A DNA stretch of 6,622 nt from Candidatus Gallibacteroides avistercoris (GCA_018714665.1 DVNA01000051.1:1-6622); one strand, 5' to 3'. Shown: positions 1-6,622, numbered from the stretch's first letter. The notes: generated by a model not told the origin, from the sequence alone. Numbers and translations: made by a program.

Positions 1-131
1 TCAGTTTTTAACGACTCGTTGGATAAGGAAGGATAATAGAATGCCTGAACGATAGGTTCTACCAACGTATCCAATACAGAATCAATGCTTTCTTTTTTAT
101 CGGAAAACGTTTTTCCCCGCTTTTTTAACCC
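1..131 (-). CDS. Unidentified partial open frame running off the left edge
   Basis: A minus-strand frame is open for 43 codons, from just after a TAA at 132-134 to the window edge. I do not recognise it. The peptide has a basic, lysine-rich beginning, then a stretch reading ESIDSVLDTLVEPIVQAFYY and then a Ser/Asn-rich segment. Codon use looks plausible for a Bacteroidota gene. No in-frame ATG exists between the upstream stop and the edge; only TTG codons are available. An ATG at 137-139 in another frame hits a stop after four codons. A second ATG at about 160 in the third frame gives 22 codons and would join this frame if one A were removed from the A6 run at about 122-127. It could therefore be a frameshifted gene, a gene with a non-ATG start, or a chance open frame in AT-rich DNA. 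Nothing conserved supports it, so confidence is low. Confidence 0.25.
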
Positions 132-232
132 TTATACATGACTGCACGGAGGATTGAAAGAGCATATTTTGATGATTCAGTTATCTTCAAAGCGATTGTT
201 TCAATGTTTTAACGAATATATTCCGACTGTTT
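132..232. other. AT-rich non-coding stretch
   Basis: No gene or RNA is recognisable between the left-edge open frame and the terminator. The only visible structure is a 10-bp perfect palindrome, GAATATATTC, at 214-223. No full TAnnTTTG-type promoter was found on either strand; the nearest minus-strand match, TCGCTTTG at about 189-196, lacks the key TA. Confidence 0.5.
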
Positions 233-300
233 AAATAAAAAATAGGCTCTGTCATTCATTACGCGAACCTTTATAAGATTCGTTTTGCAGAGCCTATTTT
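233..300 (-). terminator. Rho-independent terminator of the minus-strand operon
   Basis: The arms CAGAGCCTATTTT (288-300) and AAAATAGGCTCTG (239-251) form a perfect 13-bp stem. The 36-nt loop contains a second small hairpin (264-282). On the minus strand the hairpin runs straight into a T-rich tail (positions 242 down to 233, TTTTTTATTT), as expected for intrinsic termination. It lies 16 nt past the stop codon of the isomerase gene. The inner hairpin pairs better in minus-strand RNA, where it has a G-U wobble, than in plus-strand RNA, where it has a C-A mismatch; this also argues for the minus strand as the functional one. The stem is symmetrical enough to stop plus-strand transcription too. 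Confidence 0.8.
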
Positions 301-316
301 CAGTTAGTTATATGAA

Positions 317-1309
317 TTATTTTTTTTCAAAACAAGCATCAAAGGCGTGGGCCGAGGGTTGGAAGTCGATCCGTTTGACAAATTCGCAGGACTCCCTGGC
401 TCCGTGTTCCCGATCCATGGCGCTGTCTTCCCATTCCACCGACAACGGCCCCTGGTAATTGATGGCGTTAAGAGCGCGGATTATCTCTTCAAAATTTATC
501 CTGCCCCGGCCAATGCTGCGGAAATTCCAGTAACGGCGAGGGTCTCCAAAGGTAACATGACCGCCGAATACGCCTACCTGTTTGGGTTTGTCGCTCCAAT
601 ATACATCTTTCATGTGGACGTGGAATATACGGTCGGGAAAGTTGTAGATGAAATCCACGTAATCCACACCTTGGTATCCGAGGTGACTGGGGTCGTAGTT
701 GAACCCGAAAGCCGGATGGTAGTTTAATGCTTTCAAGGCCCTTTCGGCCGACAGGGTGTCGAAGGCGATTTCCGTGGGATGTACCTCCAAGGCATAGCGT
801 ATTCCCAATTTTTGATATTCGTCGAGAATGGGGGTGAATCTTGCCGCAAACTCTTCGTAACCCTCTTCTATCATCTGTTCGCTCACAGGCGGAAAAGAGT
901 AGAGGTATGCCCAGATGGGGCTACCGGTGAACCCAACAACCGTGTCGATTCCTAACATTTTTGCCGCATGGGCGGTCCTGATCAGCTCTTCTGCCGCACG
1001 CGCTTTCACCCCTTCGGGATCGCCGTCTCCCCAGATGTAGTCCGGGAGGATGGCTTGATGGCGGAAATCTATTTTATCGCAAACGGCCTGTCCGATGAGA
1101 TGGGTGGATATTGTATAGAGTTTCAGGTCGTATTTGGCCAGCAGTTCTTTTATGCCTTGATAGTACTCCGGGTCTGTACGGCGTACGTCCACGTGATTGG
1201 GCAATCCCAGTTCCAATCCGTCGTAACCGAATTCACGGGCTTTCTGACATACGGTTTCTAAGGGAAGATCTCCCCATTGTAAGGTGTATAATGTTACTTG
1301 TCGTGCCAT
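317..1309 (-). CDS. Sugar phosphate isomerase/epimerase family protein (AP endonuclease 2 TIM-barrel)
   Basis: The 330-residue protein has the xylose-isomerase-like / AP endonuclease 2 TIM-barrel fold (the family of IolE, IolI and many sugar epimerases). Seen directly: an N-terminal strand followed by FGYDGLELGLPNH (27-39), and four segments that match the family's metal site: ALEVHP with E175, NYDPSHLG with D206 and H209, FHVHMKD with H230/H232 and D235, and SVEWED with E292. One divalent metal ion is therefore expected. There is no signal peptide or membrane segment, so it is probably cytoplasmic. It is the second gene of a two-gene minus-strand operon, 23 nt after the oxidoreductase stop, and is followed by a strong terminator. 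Family members isomerise or epimerise sugars and keto-sugars. The neighbour suggests a keto-sugar made by the oxidoreductase as substrate, comparable to YcjR/YcjS of E. coli; this is inference. The start is the ATG at 1307-1309. No Shine-Dalgarno sequence is visible upstream, as usual in Bacteroidota. Confidence 0.9.
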   Translation of the reverse strand: MARQVTLYTLQWGDLPLETVCQKAREFGYDGLELGLPNHVDVRRTDPEYYQGIKELLAKYDLKLYTISTHLIGQAVCDKIDFRHQAILPDYIWGDGDPEGVKARAAEELIRTAHAAKMLGIDTVVGFTGSPIWAYLYSFPPVSEQMIEEGYEEFAARFTPILDEYQKLGIRYALEVHPTEIAFDTLSAERALKALNYHPAFGFNYDPSHLGYQGVDYVDFIYNFPDRIFHVHMKDVYWSDKPKQVGVFGGHVTFGDPRRYWNFRSIGRGRINFEEIIRALNAINYQGPLSVEWEDSAMDREHGARESCEFVKRIDFQPSAHAFDACFEKK

Positions 1310-1332
1310 AAATTAAGAATATTTGTAAGTGT

Positions 1333-2481
1333 TTATAATTTCAACCATTTTTTATCGGTATCGCCGGTCGATACGATTGTTTCGATAAACTGCATTCCGC
1401 GAACGCCCTCTTCGGCAGAGGGAAAATCGAGCGATTCCGGAGCCGGTTCTTCTCCTGCTATCAATGCTCCGAGAGCTGTCGCAAAGTTCCGGTACAGATT
1501 GGCAAAGGCTTCCAGGTAACCTTCGGGATGTCCTGCCGGGATTCGGGTATTGTAGGCTGCGATGGGAGATACGTAGGGGGTACTTGTACGAATTACCTCC
1601 ATCGGACGGTCCGGCCAACGCATATATAACGAGTTCGGTTCTTCCTGTGCCCATTCAAGGCCGCCTTTTTCTCCGAATACCCGGATACGCAAACTGTTTT
1701 CACATCCTATGGCAATCACGCTTGCCATCAGGACGCCTCGTGCTCCGCCTTCGTAACGGATAAGGGCAGCACCGTCGTCGTCCAGCAACCGACCGGGGAC
1801 GAAGGTCTTTAATTCTCCGCAAATCTCCGTGGCTTTAAGGCCGGTAATGTATTCGGCCAGGTTGAAGGCGTGCGTACCGATGTCTCCCATACAACCGGCC
1901 TTTCCGGCACGTTGTGGGTCAACCCGCCATTCGGCCTGTTTGTTACCGGCTATGCGATCGTTGTACAACCATCCTTGGGGGTATTCCACATAAATACGCC
2001 TGATTTTACCCAGTTCGCCGCGGGCTACCCGGGCGCGTGCCTCTTTTACCATGGGGTAACCGGTGTAGGTATGGGTGAGCAAGAAGAGCTTCCCGGTCTC
2101 TTTTACTTTGGCAGCCAGCTGGCGAGCCTCATCGAGCGTAAAGGTCATCGGTTTGTCCAGCGATACGTGGAACCCTTTTTCCAGTGCCATCATGGCCGGG
2201 GCAAAATGTACATGATTCGGGGTTACGATAGAGACAAAATCCATACGGACATCTTCCGGAAGAGCAGCCTCTTTCTCAATCATTTCCTGCCAGGACGCAT
2301 ATACTCTGTCCGGAGGAAGCAGTAACGCTTTGCCCGTTTCTTTTGATTTCTCGGGAGAAGAACTGAAACATCCGCATACCAGTTCTATCTTTCCGTCAAG
2401 CGTGGCGGCCATACGGTGAACGCCTCCTATAAAAGAGCCCGGTCCGCCGCCAATCATACCCATTCTAATTTTTCTGTACAT
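1333..2481 (-). CDS. Gfo/Idh/MocA family NAD(P)-dependent oxidoreductase
   Basis: The 382-residue protein begins with a Rossmann nucleotide-binding segment, MGMIGGGPGSFIGGVHR (7-23), continues with VSIVTPNHVHFAPAMMALEKG (83-103), and carries the family's EKP-type motif as SLDKPM (107-112, catalytic-type K110, with Asp in place of the usual Glu). The C-terminal alpha/beta domain holds GDIGTHAFNLAEY (199-211), where D200 and H204 match the catalytic Asp-x3-His of inositol-dehydrogenase-like enzymes. Its role is reversible oxidation of a hydroxyl on a sugar, glycoside or polyol using NAD(P); the exact substrate cannot be read. There is no Tat or Sec signal, unlike many Bacteroidota paralogues, so it is probably cytoplasmic. 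It is the first gene of a two-gene operon with the isomerase/epimerase 23 nt downstream. The ATG at 2479-2481 is chosen because it precedes the Rossmann strand by only a few residues; M7 is a possible alternative. Full length, no defects seen. Confidence 0.92.
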   Translation of the reverse strand: MYRKIRMGMIGGGPGSFIGGVHRMAATLDGKIELVCGCFSSSPEKSKETGKALLLPPDRVYASWQEMIEKEAALPEDVRMDFVSIVTPNHVHFAPAMMALEKGFHVSLDKPMTFTLDEARQLAAKVKETGKLFLLTHTYTGYPMVKEARARVARGELGKIRRIYVEYPQGWLYNDRIAGNKQAEWRVDPQRAGKAGCMGDIGTHAFNLAEYITGLKATEICGELKTFVPGRLLDDDGAALIRYEGGARGVLMASVIAIGCENSLRIRVFGEKGGLEWAQEEPNSLYMRWPDRPMEVIRTSTPYVSPIAAYNTRIPAGHPEGYLEAFANLYRNFATALGALIAGEEPAPESLDFPSAEEGVRGMQFIETIVSTGDTDKKWLKL

Positions 2482-2633
2482 GATAGTATTTATTTATGGT
2501 GAAAATTTATTCTTGTATATGACATTCGTGTATGTTGGTTTTGTGTAGAGTGGGAGTAGCAATATATTGATTCATAATTGTATATGTTTGTGTTATCAGG
2601 TATTGGAAAATTTTTCCCGTGTGTTGTATTTTA

Positions 2634-2667
2634 CAAGAATACGAATATCGCGTATGAAAGTAGCAAT
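2634..2667 (-). promoter_or_regulatory. Possible minus-strand promoter of the oxidoreductase/isomerase operon
   Basis: Read on the minus strand, TATTCTTG (2641-2634) matches the Bacteroidota -7 consensus TAnnTTTG with one mismatch. ATTG (2667-2664) lies 22 nt upstream in the place of the -33 TTTG element. Transcription would start near 2627 and give a leader of roughly 145 nt. No exact TAnnTTTG occurs on this strand in the gap, so this is only the best available candidate. Confidence 0.25.
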
Positions 2668-2858
2668 AAAAAATGAAACATCCGCTTTTTGGGATAATTT
2701 TTTCTGACGGGTAGCTAATTTTCTTGAATCGGCTTTTCAATATGGTCTCTCTTTTCGGTAAAAATGGCATGGTTTACCTTCTTCTGTTATAGTTCGGTTG
2801 GTTCCATATATTGAAGCTGATTTATAAGTTAAGGATAAACACATATTTTTCTATTTTT

Positions 2859-2892
2859 ATTGATTTCTTTTCTTGAAAATGCCGTACCTTTG
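2859..2892 (+). promoter_or_regulatory. Bacteroidota-type promoter of the transglycosylase-uvrA unit
   Basis: TACCTTTG (2885-2892) is an exact match to the primary sigma factor -7 consensus TAnnTTTG of Bacteroidota. ATTG at 2859-2862 could serve as a degenerate -33 element, with a 22-nt spacer, slightly longer than the usual 19-21. Transcription would begin near 2899, giving a leader of about 50 nt before the ATG at 2950. Confidence 0.6.
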
Positions 2893-2949
2893 AACTTCGT
2901 TTTCTGGTAACCTTGAAAACGTTTTTATTCAATCTTCCGAAATAATATA

Positions 2950-3918
2950 ATGAACAAGAAAATTCTTTTTACCGGATGTTTTTCGATGGCGATAGGGGCG
3001 GTGCTTCTCCTTTTCTGGGGGGCGCGCGGCGACAGGAGTGTACAGGATGAGAAGCCGTTGGTTTCTTCTTTTTCCGTTATTCCGGAGGTCCCGTTGGAAA
3101 TTTCGTTTTGTGGGGAGAAAATAGATTTGAGCCGCTTTGATATGTACGAAAGATTCGATCGGGAGTTGACCAGTTTCACCTATACGCACTCTTCGACGTT
3201 GTTGTTGTTTAAACGGGCCAACCGATATTTTCCGTTGATAGAGCCGATTTTGATAGCCAACAACATCCCGGTCGATTTCAAGTACCTTTGTGCCATAGAG
3301 AGTATGCTTGACCCAAGAGCTGTGTCTCCGGCAAAGGCTGCCGGTTTGTGGCAACTGATGCCGACAACAGGACGTCAGTATGGATTGGAGGTAAACAGCT
3401 CGATCGACGAGCGTTACCATATTGAAAAATCGACCCAGGCCGCTTGTAGGTATTTGCAGGATGCATACGAGAAATTCGGCAGTTGGACTACCGTTGCCGC
3501 ATCGTATAATGCCGGTATGGCACGCATATCCAATGAATTGTCTGCACAAAATGAAGACAAGGCGTTTGATTTGTGGCTTGTGGAAGAGACCTCGCGGTAT
3601 GTGTTTCGGATGATGGCTTTGAAACAGATTATGAGCCATCCCTATAAATACGGGTTTGTAATAAAAAGCAATCAGTTATATAAGCCGGTTGAAACGTTCG
3701 ATGTAGAGGTGGATACGACGATAAACGATTTAGCCTCGTTTGCCGGTAAAAACGGGATTACTTATGCCCAGCTGAAAGAGTTTAATTGTTGGATGCGGGA
3801 TCGTTCACTGCCCAATAAAAGCGGTAAACGATATACGATAAAAATACCTAAGAAAGAAGATATGCACTATCCTCCGCAAAAGAGGCAGGTATATCAGGCA
3901 AATTGGGTAGTCGATTGA
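2950..3918 (+). CDS. Membrane-anchored lytic transglycosylase (SLT/GH23, MltD-like) with LysM-like tail
   Basis: The 322-residue protein is predicted to cleave the MurNAc-GlcNAc bond of peptidoglycan with formation of 1,6-anhydro ends, acting in the periplasm. Seen directly: a hydrophobic N-terminal segment at about 5-24 (signal or anchor), a linker, then the SLT domain at about 90-230. Its landmarks are CAIES with catalytic E117, AAGLWQLMP (130-138, the equivalent of GLMQIMP) and AASYNAG (183-189). Residues about 251-300 (from FDVEVDTTINDLASFAG to YTIKIP) resemble a single degenerate LysM peptidoglycan-binding repeat, as in MltD-type enzymes. Cys10 follows F-T-G but sits before most of the hydrophobic stretch, so a lipoprotein is unlikely. 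The start follows a good promoter by about 50 nt; no Shine-Dalgarno sequence is visible. uvrA begins 19 nt after the stop with no terminator between, so the two are probably co-transcribed. It is complete, but shorter than classical MltD of E. coli, with one rather than two LysM-like repeats. Confidence 0.9.
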   Translation: MNKKILFTGCFSMAIGAVLLLFWGARGDRSVQDEKPLVSSFSVIPEVPLEISFCGEKIDLSRFDMYERFDRELTSFTYTHSSTLLLFKRANRYFPLIEPILIANNIPVDFKYLCAIESMLDPRAVSPAKAAGLWQLMPTTGRQYGLEVNSSIDERYHIEKSTQAACRYLQDAYEKFGSWTTVAASYNAGMARISNELSAQNEDKAFDLWLVEETSRYVFRMMALKQIMSHPYKYGFVIKSNQLYKPVETFDVEVDTTINDLASFAGKNGITYAQLKEFNCWMRDRSLPNKSGKRYTIKIPKKEDMHYPPQKRQVYQANWVVD

Positions 3919-3937
3919 TTTTACGTTACGAGAACGG

Positions 3938-6622
3938 ATGAAAGAAGGAAACAAAATATCGGTATATGGGGCGCGTGTCCATAATTTGAAGAATGTCGAT
4001 GTCCAGATTCCTCGCGACAGTTTTACCATCATTACCGGATTGAGCGGTAGCGGTAAATCGTCGTTGGCATTCGATACGATATTCGCCGAGGGGCAACGTC
4101 GTTATATAGAAACCTTTTCGGCCTATGCCCGTAACTTTTTAGGAAACTTGGAACGTCCCGATGTAGATAAGATTACGGGATTGAGTCCCGTCATATCGAT
4201 CGAGCAGAAGACAACCAACCGCAATCCCCGCTCGACGGTGGGCACGACTACCGAGGTGTACGATTTCCTGCGGTTGCTTTACGCCCGTACCGCAGAGGCC
4301 TATTCATACCTTTCCGGGGAAAAGATGGTCAAATACACCGAGGAGCAGATTCTCTCGCTGGTAATCAGTCGTTACGAGGGGAAGAAGGTATATATTCTGG
4401 CCCCTTTGGTCCGAAACCGGAAGGGACATTACAAAGAGTTGTTCGAACAGGTACGTAAAAAGGGTTATCTCTATGTCAGGGTAGATGGCGAGCTCCGCGA
4501 GATATTGCATGGAATGAAACTCGACCGCTATAAGAACCACAGTGTTGAAGTAGTGGTAGATAAGTTGATAGTCTCATCCAACGACGAACGTCGTCTCAAA
4601 GAGAGCGTACGCACCGCGATGAAACAGGGAGAGGGGTTGATTATGATGTTGGATGTAGAGACCGGCGAGGTCCGGCATTACAGCCGGATGTTGATGGACC
4701 CCCAGACAGGCCTTTCATACAGCGAACCCGCTCCGCACAACTTTTCATTCAACTCCCCGCAGGGAGCCTGTCCCAACTGCAAGGGATTGGGTGTTGTCAA
4801 CGTAATAGACCGCGAAAAGATAATGCCCGATATGGGATTGTCTATCTATCAAGGAGGTATCGTACCGTTGGGTAAGTATAAGAAATCGCTCATCTTTGCC
4901 CAGATCGAGGCGATCTGCGAAAAATACGGTGTATCGTTGAAGACCCCTTTGCGTGATATCCCGGACGATGCGCTCCATGATATACTCAACGGAACCGACG
5001 AACGTCTGGTTTTGAAAGATGTCTCTATCGGGACGTTGAACTATTTCCACCGTTTCGAGGGATTGATAAAATACATCGAGATGCAGCAACAGGCCGATTC
5101 GTCGGCCTCTGCCCAGAAGTGGGCCGAACAGTTCGTTACCACCGTTACCTGTCCGCAGTGCAACGGGCAGCGGTTGAACCAGGAGGCTCTCCATTTTCGG
5201 TTGGACGGTCTCAACATTGCGCAGTTGGCGCAGATGGATATCCACTCGCTGTATCAATGGCTCGATGGGCTGGAACTTCGGTTATCCTCCAAGCAATCGA
5301 TTGTCGCTGCCGAGATATTGAAAGAGATTCGCAACCGGTTGCGTTTCCTGATAGATGTCGGGTTGGAGTATCTCTCCCTGAACAGGCCCACAGCCACTCT
5401 ATCGGGCGGGGAAAGCCAGCGCATCCGGTTGGCCACGCAGATCGGGTCACAACTGGTCAATGTCCTCTATATATTGGATGAGCCCAGTATCGGGTTGCAC
5501 CAACGCGACAATCAGCGTTTGATAAAATCGTTAAAGCAGTTGCGCGATTTGGGGAACTCCGTGGTGGTGGTCGAACACGACAAGGAGATGATGCTTTCAT
5601 CCGATTACGTAATCGATATGGGTCCTCGTGCCGGACGTTTGGGCGGCCAAGTCGTCTTTGCCGGAACGCCCGCTCAGATGTTGAAAACCGATACCTTGAC
5701 ATCGACCTACCTGAATGGAAAGATGGAGATTGCCGTTCCTTCTCAACGACGTAAGGGAAACGGAAAGGAGATTGTGTTGAAAGGAGCTTCCGGTAATAAC
5801 CTCAAAGAGGTAACGGTATCATTTCCGCTGGGGAAGCTGATTTGTGTGACGGGCGTTTCCGGAAGCGGAAAATCCTCGTTGATAAACGGGACGTTGCAAC
5901 CCATCATCAGCAAACTGTTTTACCGTTCGTTGCAAGAGCCCCTTCCGTATAAAGATATAGAAGGATTGGAATACATCGATAAAATTGTCAATGTCGATCA
6001 ATCGCCGTTGGGACGTACTCCACGCTCCAATCCGGCCACCTATACCGGCGTGTTTTCAGATATCCGCAACCTGTTTGTCGAGTTGCCCGAGGCGAAAATC
6101 CGCGGATACAAACCGGGTCGTTTCTCGTTCAACGTAGCCGGCGGTCGTTGCGAAGTATGCGGAGGAAACGGTTATAAGAACATCGAGATGAATTTCTTGC
6201 CCGATGTGCTTGTGCCGTGCGAAGAGTGTCACGGCAAACGCTACAACCGGGAGACGCTGGAAGTACGGTTTAAGGGAAAATCCATTGCCGATGTCCTCGA
6301 TATGACCATCAACATGGCCGTGGAATTTTTTGACAGTGTCCCCTCCATATTAAACAAAATAAAAGTGTTGCAGGAGGTCGGTTTGGGTTATATCAAGCTC
6401 GGCCAACCCTCCACCACATTATCCGGAGGAGAGAGCCAGCGGGTAAAATTGGCTACCGAATTGGCTAAGAAAGATACGGGTAAGACGCTTTACATTCTGG
6501 ATGAACCCACCACCGGATTGCATTTTGAAGATATCCGGGTCTTGTTGGGCGTTCTCAACCGGTTGGTTGATAAAGGCAACACGATTATTGTCATCGAACA
6601 TAACCTGGATATCATAAAAAGT
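3938..6622 (+). CDS. uvrA: UvrABC system protein A, excinuclease ATPase subunit (3' end cut by window edge)
   Basis: UvrA finds bulky DNA lesions in nucleotide excision repair, dimerises, binds UvrB and hands it the damage; it is cytoplasmic. 895 codons are present and open to the edge; about 45-50 are missing compared with the usual ~940 residues. Two ABC ATPase halves are seen. Half I: Walker A GLSGSGKS (34-41), signature LSGGESQ (488-494), Walker B D514-E515, switch H547. Half II: Walker A GVSGSGKS (639-646), signature LSGGESQ (828-834), Walker B D855-E856, H888. Cysteine pairs C278/C281 (CPNCKGLG) and C405/C408 (CPQCNGQR) in half I mirror C738/C741 and C761/C764 in half II. The linker VDQSPLGRTPRSNPATYTGV is typical. 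Oddity: the CxxC that opens the N-terminal zinc finger in E. coli UvrA (C253/C256) is D254-P-Q-T257 here. The ATG lies 19 nt after the transglycosylase stop, without a clear ribosome-binding site. Confidence 0.98.
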   Translation, partial: MKEGNKISVYGARVHNLKNVDVQIPRDSFTIITGLSGSGKSSLAFDTIFAEGQRRYIETFSAYARNFLGNLERPDVDKITGLSPVISIEQKTTNRNPRSTVGTTTEVYDFLRLLYARTAEAYSYLSGEKMVKYTEEQILSLVISRYEGKKVYILAPLVRNRKGHYKELFEQVRKKGYLYVRVDGELREILHGMKLDRYKNHSVEVVVDKLIVSSNDERRLKESVRTAMKQGEGLIMMLDVETGEVRHYSRMLMDPQTGLSYSEPAPHNFSFNSPQGACPNCKGLGVVNVIDREKIMPDMGLSIYQGGIVPLGKYKKSLIFAQIEAICEKYGVSLKTPLRDIPDDALHDILNGTDERLVLKDVSIGTLNYFHRFEGLIKYIEMQQQADSSASAQKWAEQFVTTVTCPQCNGQRLNQEALHFRLDGLNIAQLAQMDIHSLYQWLDGLELRLSSKQSIVAAEILKEIRNRLRFLIDVGLEYLSLNRPTATLSGGESQRIRLATQIGSQLVNVLYILDEPSIGLHQRDNQRLIKSLKQLRDLGNSVVVVEHDKEMMLSSDYVIDMGPRAGRLGGQVVFAGTPAQMLKTDTLTSTYLNGKMEIAVPSQRRKGNGKEIVLKGASGNNLKEVTVSFPLGKLICVTGVSGSGKSSLINGTLQPIISKLFYRSLQEPLPYKDIEGLEYIDKIVNVDQSPLGRTPRSNPATYTGVFSDIRNLFVELPEAKIRGYKPGRFSFNVAGGRCEVCGGNGYKNIEMNFLPDVLVPCEECHGKRYNRETLEVRFKGKSIADVLDMTINMAVEFFDSVPSILNKIKVLQEVGLGYIKLGQPSTTLSGGESQRVKLATELAKKDTGKTLYILDEPTTGLHFEDIRVLLGVLNRLVDKGNTIIVIEHNLDIIKS

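Larger units (their letters stand above)
2482..2949. other. Divergent AT-rich intergenic region
   Basis: This 468-nt gap separates the minus-strand oxidoreductase from the plus-strand transglycosylase and must carry the promoters of both units. Besides the two promoter candidates listed separately, it contains a perfect palindrome CAATATATTG (2560-2569), a 10-bp inverted repeat (TATTCTTGTA at 2508-2517 and TACAAGAATA at 2632-2641), and AAAACGTTTT (2916-2925) in the leader of the transglycosylase. No protein family is recognisable in its open frames, and no tRNA or riboswitch fold was seen. Confidence 0.6.

Noticed and set aside
21..40. Imperfect direct repeat GGATAAGGAA / GGATAATAGA
   Set aside because: Only two short imperfect copies, fully compatible with chance; no flanking structure of a repeat array or mobile element.
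347..727. 126-codon plus-strand open frame opposite the isomerase
   Set aside because: Antisense shadow of a well-supported TIM-barrel gene with metal-site motifs.
1870..2325. 151-codon plus-strand open frame opposite the oxidoreductase
   Set aside because: Shadow of the Gfo/Idh/MocA coding sequence; no recognisable domain.
2583..2590. Exact TAnnTTTG match (TATGTTTG) on the plus strand as an additional promoter
   Set aside because: No TTTG-like -33 element at suitable spacing, and it would give a leader of about 350 nt when a better-placed promoter exists at 2859-2892.
2507..2770. 87-codon minus-strand open frame in the intergenic gap
   Set aside because: Its peptide is rich in Tyr, Ile, Lys, Cys and His as expected of translated AT-rich non-coding DNA, no domain is recognisable, and it overlaps the likely promoter region of the oxidoreductase operon.
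2965..2979. Lipobox-like F-T-G-C in the transglycosylase N-terminus
   Set aside because: Cys10 comes after only a few residues, before most of the hydrophobic segment, and Phe is unusual at -3; a transmembrane anchor or ordinary signal fits better.
2929..3639. 236-codon minus-strand open frame opposite the transglycosylase
   Set aside because: The plus-strand protein in the same place has clear SLT motifs and catalytic residues; the antisense peptide is Arg/His/Gln-rich and resembles no family, so it is a shadow.
4745..5257. 170-codon minus-strand open frame inside uvrA
   Set aside because: uvrA is unambiguous here, and the antisense frame shows no domain.

Overview
The window looks like chromosomal DNA of a Bacteroidota member, probably order Bacteroidales. 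Three things point there. The start codons have almost no Shine-Dalgarno sequence in front of them. A near-perfect Bacteroidota-type -7 box (TACCTTTG) precedes the first plus-strand gene. The proteins (a Gfo/Idh/MocA oxidoreductase paired with a sugar isomerase/epimerase, a short anchored SLT transglycosylase, and UvrA) are the kind seen in gut Bacteroidales. Genus cannot be fixed by eye. I see no mobile element, CRISPR array, tRNA or rRNA.

Layout. Bases 1-232 hold no securely identified gene; a minus-strand open frame without a normal start runs off the left edge and may be a broken or partial gene. Bases 233-300 form a strong rho-independent terminator for the minus-strand genes. Bases 317-2481 are a two-gene minus-strand operon: a cytoplasmic NAD(P)-dependent Gfo/Idh/MocA oxidoreductase (transcribed first), then, 23 nt later, an AP-endonuclease-2-fold sugar isomerase/epimerase. 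Together they probably act in sequence on a sugar, glycoside or polyol by an oxidation/keto-intermediate route; the substrate is not visible from sequence. Bases 2482-2949 are an AT-rich divergent intergenic region with a good plus-strand promoter and a weaker minus-strand candidate.

Bases 2950-3918 encode a membrane-anchored GH23 lytic transglycosylase with a degenerate LysM-like tail. It is followed after only 19 nt by uvrA (3938 to the right edge), which is cut off about 45-50 codons before its expected end. The tight spacing suggests co-transcription of a cell-wall enzyme with the nucleotide-excision-repair damage sensor.

The most notable point is that this UvrA lacks the first CxxC pair of the N-terminal zinc finger (it reads D-P-Q-T) while all other cysteine pairs are intact. 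I found no convincing undescribed system; the genes are recognisable families, and the open questions are the substrate of the two-gene operon, the altered UvrA zinc module and the unexplained left edge.
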